DNA of 64,000 nucleotides from Sipunculus nudus (lineage: Eukaryota > Annelida > Sipuncula > Golfingiida > Sipunculidae), in the NCBI GenBank assembly GCA_026874595.1, contig CM049310.1, positions 39,189,558 to 39,253,557 on the forward strand, in the 5' to 3' direction. Within the stretch, counting starts at the first letter, position 1. Each line of letters opens with the position of its first letter. A model generated the notes under the pieces. The model saw only the letters and a list, made by a program, of their open reading frames with translations, was not told the origin of the DNA and made no database searches. Position numbers and translations under genes: made by a program. This document shows, in pieces, positions 57,776-64,000 of this stretch.

Positions 57776-58419
57776 AGCAAGAAATAAATATTTCCCTGCT
57801 TTCTTTTACGTTTATCTATATAGGTCGGCCTTACATGTTAAAAGGTTCTCTCTCCTCTCTAATGAGGGTATTCTTAATGCCTTACTGACGATATATAGGT
57901 TCATCGACAGGAAAAGAGCTATATATAGGGTATCAATCATGATCAAGCGACACGACTTATCCCTACACATTTAAACATATGGTCGACCCTTTTTCCAAAA
58001 ACATAATTTTGGTATATAAGGAACCCGGATTTGTAGTCAACTCATAAACCGGTGATTGTGTTTCTCAGTGTATTACCCTGCTAAGAAGTATACGAAATAG
58101 TAAACAAAGACTCCCCTGTGGGAGATACAATTGCTTGTATGTATGCATATGAAAAAGATTCCCAAAATACAATTACCAGTTTGGTAATTATAGACTGAGG
58201 AGAAGTTGAATGTAGTTAGGGCAAATCTGGGCTAGCCCAGATCTAGATAAATGAAGTGACAGAAAAAGAAACAATCCGACAGGAAACAGAGACAGAGACA
58301 TCAGGCAGACGCACAGTATAACAGACACTGACAGGAAGACGGACCTGGGGAGAGATAGAGACCCAAGTAAATAGAAAAAAAGCTTGAGACCGAATTCAGA
58401 GAAAAAACCTGACAGAGAC
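57776..58419. other. Non-coding, no gene recognised
   Basis: Nothing recognised except increasing 'gacagagaca'-type sequence that grades into the minisatellite. Confidence 0.45.
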
Positions 58420-59235
58420 ATTGATAGAAAGGCTACCAGACTGACAGGGAGACAAATAGAAAGGCTAACAGACTGACAGAGAGACCGATAGAAAGGCTAA
58501 CAAACTGACAGAGAGAACGATAAAAAGGCTAGCAAACTGACAGAGAGTCCGATAGAAAGGCTAATAAACTGACATAGAGACCAATATTAAGGCTAACAAT
58601 CAAACTGACAGACAGACCGGTAATAAGGCTAATCAGCTGACAGACTGACCGATAGAGAGGCAAAAATACTGAGAGAGAGACCGATATTGAAAGGCTAACA
58701 AACTGACAGAGAGTCCGATAAAAAAGGCTGACAAACTGACAGAGAGTCCGATAGAAAGGCTAACAAACTGACAGAGAGACTGATAGAAAGGCTAACAAAC
58801 TGACAGAGAGACCGATAGAAAGGCTAACAAACTGACAGAGAGACCGATAGAAAGGCTAACAAACTGACAGAGAGACCGATAGAAAGGCTAACAAACTGAC
58901 AGAGAGACCGATAGAAAGGCTAACAAACTGACAGAGAGACCGATAGAAAGGCTAACAAACTGACAGAGAGACCGATAGAAAGGCTAACAAACTGACAGAG
59001 AGACCGATAGAAAGGCTAACAAACTGACAGAGAGACCGATAGAAAGACTAACAAACTGACAGAGAGTCCGATAAAAGGCTAACAAACTGACAGAGAGTCC
59101 GATAGAAAGGCTAACAAACTGACAGAGAGACCGATAGAAAGGCTAACAAACTGACAGAGAGACCGATAGAAAGGCCAACAAACTGACAGAGAGACCAATA
59201 GAAAGGCTAACAAACTGACAGAGAGACCAAAAAGG
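58420..59235 (+). repeat. 32-bp minisatellite 'tgacagagagaccgatagaa...'
   Basis: The unit TGACAGAGAGACCGATAGAA plus AGGCTAACAAAC (32 bases) is repeated about 25 times. Central copies (about 58750-59030) are identical, while edge copies have substitutions and small indels. Because 32 is not a multiple of three, the long frames across it shift and are not coding. Confidence 0.97.
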
Positions 59236-60368
59236 GATGGGGCAGATCGCATGACAGAGAGAGTGACAGGCATATTATTTTCAACTAAACGGTAGTAAAC
59301 CATTGGCTTCCATTTGCCTTATCTCGTCAGAAACCGCAACAAATATCGTACCTTTTTATACGTAATTTTTGGGACATACAGATCTTTTTAGTATTCTTCC
59401 TACATCAGACAAGTTAAATAACGCCAAATAAAAAAGTGTATATTTGAACCCAATGAACTTTGAGGTGGAAAGCGAGAACACAATCTTTTAGATAGTGAAC
59501 GTCGCCGGTTAAGTGGTTGTGAAGAGCAAACAATACAGGGGTGTCTCTCTGTTTGTTACAACAATACATCCATCAGTTTCACTAATGTTATCACTTCAGG
59601 TCCCAGGACATTTTGCCTTCTTTGTCAGGCCTTTTCATGCAGTATTATAGCTTTAGGGAAGTTCAGGACGGCTAGAAACAAAGGCGTATCAACACAGCTT
59701 GAAAAGAAAGCCTTTCTTTCCAAATCATTCTCTTACCTTTCCCCGTGGGAAGCAAGGAGTTTCTAGGGTGAAATGAGCGATTAAGGTCTAACATAATAAA
59801 ATCTTCTTGGTATCTTGGATTAAAATCCGGACTAAATAGTTTTAAATTAAATGAGCAGTTTTATTTATGAGGACAACCTTTGAGAAGCAACTATTAATGC
59901 CACATTCACAAACGTTTTCAGATATGCGTACACATATGACTAGATTCAGCCAAAGACCACAAATCATTTATCAACCTAGAAGATGCATTTATAGGAAATT
60001 ACACGATCAATTTGTTATTCAAGCTGGTATGTCACTGTCGCTTAGCAAAGCATGTCATCACTAACTCACTGTAGTAACGTTAACCGGACATACTCTCGAA
60101 GTTCATCGACAATGTATAGTCAGACAGGCAAGTGCCCGACCTTATTGAATAATAAACATATTTTGAAGTCCTGAGAGTAGAAAGACACAATATAAATCTG
60201 TTATATGTTTACTGCCATTAAACTAAAAAATACGAGCATACATCATTGGTTACTCTAAATACGAGACTTTTTATGAGTTGAAATCTCTGCAGTTGTAAAA
60301 GTATATGAGGATTAATCATATGTTGCCTTGGAGATATATATTTACGGGGTATAGGTATACACACACTC

Positions 60369-60369
<1 letters not shown>
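59236..60369. other. Non-coding, no gene recognised
   Basis: No exon, RNA gene or repeat recognised. Confidence 0.45.

Positions 60370-60426
<57 letters not shown>
60370..60426. repeat. (AT)n microsatellite
   Basis: First of four AT tracts within about 1.1 kb. Confidence 0.97.
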
Positions 60427-60433
<7 letters not shown>

Positions 60434-60474
60434 GAAAAACAACACTGTAAATTCACTACAGACTGTTTCACTTG

Positions 60475-60535
60475 ATGCGACCCGATCCTCAGGTGAATTT
60501 TTTAGATACTATCAAGATTCACCTGAGGTTCGGGT

Positions 60536-60540
<5 letters not shown>
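60475..60540. repeat. Near-perfect 24-bp hairpin, 18-base loop
   Basis: Left arm 60475-60498 (ATGCGACCCGATCCTCAGGT...) pairs with right arm 60517-60540 with one mismatch in 24. The right arm runs straight into an (AT)n tract. Confidence 0.93.
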
Positions 60541-60587
<47 letters not shown>

Positions 60588-60614
60588 TGAAGGACATAAC
60601 CGCAGGGGTTACTC

Positions 60615-60666
<52 letters not shown>
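60539..60666. repeat. Two AT tracts around a 33-bp block repeated beyond the LTR
   Basis: (AT)n at 60539-60584 and 60618-60666 surround 'gtctgaaggacataaccgca' and 'ggggttactctacta'. A close copy of this block ('gtctaaaggccataaccgcg', 'ggttactctacc') occurs at about 61502-61534, on the other side of the solo LTR. Confidence 0.85.
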
Positions 60667-60670
<4 letters not shown>

Positions 60671-61469
60671 ACGAAACCTTATATAAACAGATCACGTATG
60701 TGTGATGAACAAAAATTTTTGTAATGGAGATAAAACAAAATCAGATTCTGTAACACTAGGCAGCGTGAAATGTCTAGGGGAATGAATAAAGAAGTCATTG
60801 GTTTTTTTGCTAACAAATATAATTTATTCTTAAAACAACCCTAAAATTACAATACACTAAATCAATATAATCATACAGTAAAACAGCGGTATAACAACAA
60901 ACCAATACAATCACACAGAAAATATTGTGCACAGTACCTGGATACCAACACCGCCACAACGATAAGTTCCCTAAATGTATACTCTCGGAGAATGACAGTC
61001 CAGTGTAAAGCTCTTGTAACAATCCAGAAAGAAAACTGAAGTCCAAATGCATAAAATCCAGGAGAAAGTCTTAGAAAATCTATAATTGCCGCATTCGTCG
61101 GATATAAGGTCCTAGAAACTGACACACGCTTCTGCGTCCGCTGGAATCCGCTCTGCTCCTCTCTCCCTGGCTCTAAAACACAGCCCCCTTATAAACATTC
61201 ACACCCAAAGCCGAGAATTTTCCAGTTCTCGAACAGTCTATAAGATCTTGCACAACACAGTAAACACGCGTTTCAGGAATTCTCTAGAAAAACAGCGCTG
61301 TGTATCTCTACATACCAGGCTCATCACGTGACCTCTGCCAGGCGTGAAAACCCAAGGCTAACATGACAACGAGAGTACGGGTCAAACATAGAATGCAACA
61401 AACGGCCCGGCGAGGGCGTCACAACACGATTTACGCCCGCGCCACACAATAAAAATAACACCTGTAACA
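60667..61469 (-). mobile_element. Solo LTR, 803 bp, minus orientation, inserted in an AT tract
   Basis: Ends TGTTAC (60667) and GTAACA (61464-61469) form a 6-base terminal inverted repeat, and (AT)n lies directly outside both ends. The minus strand holds a TATA-like 'gtttataag' near 61192 and an AATAAA within 'aagaataaatta' near 60835. Homologous to 20775-21632. No internal retrotransposon sequence adjoins it, hence solo LTR. The target duplication cannot be read inside the AT repeat. Confidence 0.8.
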
Positions 61470-61470
61470 A

Positions 61471-61492
61471 TATATATATATATATATATATA
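61471..61492. repeat. (AT)n microsatellite
   Basis: Right-hand continuation of the AT tract that received the solo LTR. Confidence 0.95.
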
Positions 61493-61554
61493 ATGTATGT
61501 ATGTCTAAAGGCCATAACCGCGGGTTACTCTACCTTCTATATAAATATAGAGAG

Positions 61555-61800
61555 TGGTGCGCAGAGGGAGGGTGGGGGTAAGGGATGAGGTCCCCCCTCA
61601 CATTTATAGTGTAAAAACATTTTGAACATTTACGCTGCAGTGGCGCGTCAGGGGTAATTTTAAATGCATCGTGATGCAAGATCCTGCTCTTCGGTATTCG
61701 GTATTCGGTATTCTTGTATTTTTACCATTTTTTTCAGGTAAAATAAGGGGGGGGGGGGCCATGTGCCCCCTAAAAATGGCTTTACTGGTGGCCGCTAAAT
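61555..61800. repeat. G/C-run-rich segment, possible MITE
   Basis: Contains 'gggggtaagggatgaggtcccccctc', a poly-G run near 61748-61759 and three tandem 'ggtattc' units near 61692-61712. It resembles the G-tract-bearing MITEs of this window, but I could not define termini. Confidence 0.3.
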
Positions 61801-62557
61801 AGCCTTAGACCCAGCCGACAGTTTATACTTTGATATTACAAGGATATATTGTTCACAGTGCAGTATACTGAAACTAGGCGGGTGTATTTTTTTTATATTT
61901 CAGGTATGAAGGTACATAAACCAAAATAAAATAAAAATTTAGCGTTAGCCCTAAAAAAATCCTGTGTGCTGTTATCTATATAGCTGATACCTTCCCCACT
62001 GAGGTACAGTTTTAAATCTTGCAGTCAAATGCTTTTCTTTAAGTATCGCACTCGTATTTATAAACACACGTGACTCCCGGGTCATACGGTTAACAAAGGA
62101 AATACAATGAGACAGCGTTGGACAAGTCTTTGGTGTCCCAGTGATCAGATAAGCTTGTACACGGCCACTTAAACAGGCCTGGGGGAATAATCGACAATAC
62201 TTGAGATAATTTCGGAGTGAAGTGTGCTCATGACAATAAGCCCCTCAAGATTACTTATACTTTTGCTCAAGCGGACCCCATGAGGAAGTTGAAGCTGCTG
62301 GGCGACATTTGAATGATTAAACATGATTGGAACTTTTATATCCCTTTTGAAGCAGAGATATTAAATAACCTCATATACTCTAAAAGTTCTTTACAAAATA
62401 TCAAATTATTATGAAGTATCGTGAACTGGAAGTTTCCGATTAAATTTCACACAAATATTGTTACACTGTAATTGTTATAACTTTAGGGCTTAGATAATTC
62501 CCACAAATTGAAAAGGTGTTCATTTGCCAGCTGGAAAGCACAAATAAAAGAAAAACT
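61801..62557. other. Non-coding, no gene recognised
   Basis: AT-rich; nothing recognised. Confidence 0.45.
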
Positions 62558-62930
62558 AAAGGGGCCAAATCACCTAAAAAGCATGTTGAACTGACAGGAA
62601 AAATAGCTATTTCGCTTTAAAATGAATTGGTACCTGCCAAAACATTGCCCCGAAACCGTTTGCTTTCTCCTGTAAACAAATGTTAAAAACAGTGGACGGG
62701 CGCGATCGAAGGTGTAAACATTAACACCACGCGTGCATCGCCGGGCAACAACACATGTCAATCTGGAGATACCTGTCTGACTTGGCAAAAAAAATGTAAT
62801 ACGTGTTACTGCTCGCTAAAACAACGCTTGTTGCGGCTCATAATCAGATGGGGTTGCTTTGGTAAACAAACACAAGTGGACTGTGTTAACCAACACGCAG
62901 AGCCATAACAAGGTGCTAAACCGCCGTATA
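62558..62930 (+). repeat. Dispersed repeat of about 390 bp, copy 2
   Basis: Homologous in the same orientation to 28125-28517 from 'aaaggggcc' to 'gccgtata'. No shared open frame. Confidence 0.75.
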
Positions 62931-62985
62931 TACAGTAAAAACCTCGTCTAACGACCAACACGATAAAGCGACCACCTCGATATTT
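62931..62985 (+). mobile_element. pogo/Tigger-like transposon terminus
   Basis: TA followed by CAGTAAAAACCTCGTCTAAC and then 'gaccaacacgataaagcgacc' matches the typical terminal inverted repeat of pogo-type elements of the Tc1/mariner superfamily. The opposite terminus was not found before the window end, so this is either a partial element or one that continues beyond it. Confidence 0.55.
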
Positions 62986-63640
62986 TGACCATTTTTTATT
63001 GTCCCAATTTTTTTCGCTCTTCATATCAGATTTTTTTCTAATTTTAATCATGTTTTTCTCTATTGTTGAGACCTTCAAATCAAGTAGTTCGGCCGTTAAT
63101 AGGGCACAAACCGAAACTTCTAACTGTACATCCCTGGAGGTCCTGGTCAAATTTTCTTGCAAACCTGAAAATAGGTCATGGAGACCTACATTTGGTGAAC
63201 TACGCGCCAAAAAAAGTGAGTCAGATTGATTGCCATGATTCTTTCCATGCAAATTGATCATGGAGGATTTCAGTCGTTCCTGAAGACTGGTGGCGCCACT
63301 TTTATTTGTTCTATTTTTTACGCATTTTTTCTATTTTGGATATTTTCATATGAAGCAGTCATGGCATTGACAAAGTACAAACCATAACCGTTACACCTAG
63401 ACACTTCTAACTGTATATTGGCATAAAGCAAGATTTTGAGCACTCTGGAAGTCATTCTACCCATGGTCAAGGTTCCTTTGAAGATACACTTTGTCACCAG
63501 ATCATAACGTCAATTAATGCATGCATCACCTGTTTGTCAAATTCAGCTGAGCGTCAAGGCCAATTATGGGCGACTTTCATCCATTGGGATCTGCCTATAG
63601 GCCTATTACATATATAAAGTGTGTGAAGAATGTATGTGCT
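62986..63640. other. Non-coding; weak internal duplication
   Basis: 'acttctaactgta' recurs near 63116 and 63404 with loosely similar surroundings. GGTGGCGCCAC, as in the satellite at 880-3600, occurs once near 63289. No gene recognised. Confidence 0.4.
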
Positions 63641-63642
63641 AA

Positions 63643-63676
63643 CCCCCCCCCCCCCCCCACACACACACACACCCAC
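63643..63676. repeat. Poly-C followed by (CA)n
   Basis: A run of about 17 C followed by CA repeats. Confidence 0.95.
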
Positions 63677-63945
63677 ATTCTCTTTTTTAGTGTACGTACG
63701 CATTCATGGGGTAACGAAAAAAATTTCTTCTTCGAGTAACGTTCACACTTTATGACACAATTCCTACGTCTTCTCCCCATACTAACAATTCTCTTTTATT
63801 ACAATTTGATTCTGTGAGAAATACAATCCCACAACGGTCTGAAAACATGACACGATCTTCTGCTTTCCATCTTTAACCATCAAACCTCTTACGACACTGC
63901 TTTTCTTAAGTTCAAACGTTCTGGATACATCTGGCAATATATAAA

Positions 63946-63949
<4 letters not shown>
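63677..63949. other. Non-coding, no gene recognised
   Basis: Nothing recognised. Confidence 0.4.

Positions 63950-64000
<51 letters not shown>
63950..64000. repeat. (AT)n microsatellite at window end
   Basis: AT run reaching to within a few bases of the right edge. Confidence 0.97.

Noticed and set aside
59079-59303. Minus-strand frame with repeated Leu/Ser/Val segments
   Set aside because: Minisatellite with a 32-base unit, so the frame cannot be maintained as a protein repeat.

Overview
This is a window of an animal nuclear genome: AT-rich, gene-poor and dominated by repeats. Intron-split coding sequence, long (AT)n, (GA)n and (GT)n microsatellites, tRNA-type SINE heads, LINEs, Ty3-type LTR elements and small DNA transposons all point to a metazoan. 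The one recognisable host exon is closest in style to invertebrate lipins, so I lean towards a marine invertebrate such as a mollusc or other lophotrochozoan. That last step is inference and should be checked.

Host gene. The first coding exon of a lipin (phosphatidate phosphatase, N-LIP domain) lies on the minus strand at 13820-13999, with a clean 5' splice site, a Kozak start and a 43-base leader. No further lipin exon was recognised at lower coordinates, so the next intron appears to fill 1-13819. Upstream are two candidate non-coding first exons with strong splice donors. One ends at 16491 and sits beside a cluster of CRE sites. The other ends at 17905 and has a TATA box and three nuclear-receptor half-sites. 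A third minus-strand exon candidate with a short open frame (18779-18892) sits beneath CCAAT, GC and E-box elements.

Layout. 880-3600 is a dimeric satellite with a repeated 12-bp palindrome, interrupted by a 1474-bp DNA transposon with readable TIRs and target duplication. 3600-19000 is the lipin region. 20775-23245 holds an LTR copy and a decayed LINE. 28.1-28.7 kb holds a dispersed repeat and a SINE head. 29741-36479 is a defective Ty3/Gypsy-type element with two LTRs, broken gag and pol, no visible integrase and a probable nested solo LTR. 36.6-41.3 kb carries small inverted-repeat elements, hairpins and short tandem repeats. 41.7-43.6 kb is a minisatellite with higher-order structure. 44.7-46.25 kb is a 5'-truncated LINE. 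50.4 kb has a second copy of a hAT-like MITE. 55-57 kb is a segmental tandem array with GA-tract junctions. 58.4-59.2 kb is a 32-bp minisatellite. 60.4-61.5 kb is a hairpin/AT-tract region with a solo LTR. 62.5-63 kb has a second copy of the 28-kb repeat next to a pogo-like terminus.

Apart from lipin, the coding-looking stretches are either broken transposon genes or short frames I cannot identify. Nothing resembles a prokaryotic operon, CRISPR array or plasmid. The best candidates for new biology are the stacked lipin promoters with nuclear-receptor and CRE sites, the orphan exon at 18.8 kb, and several precisely readable transposon insertions and foldback structures.
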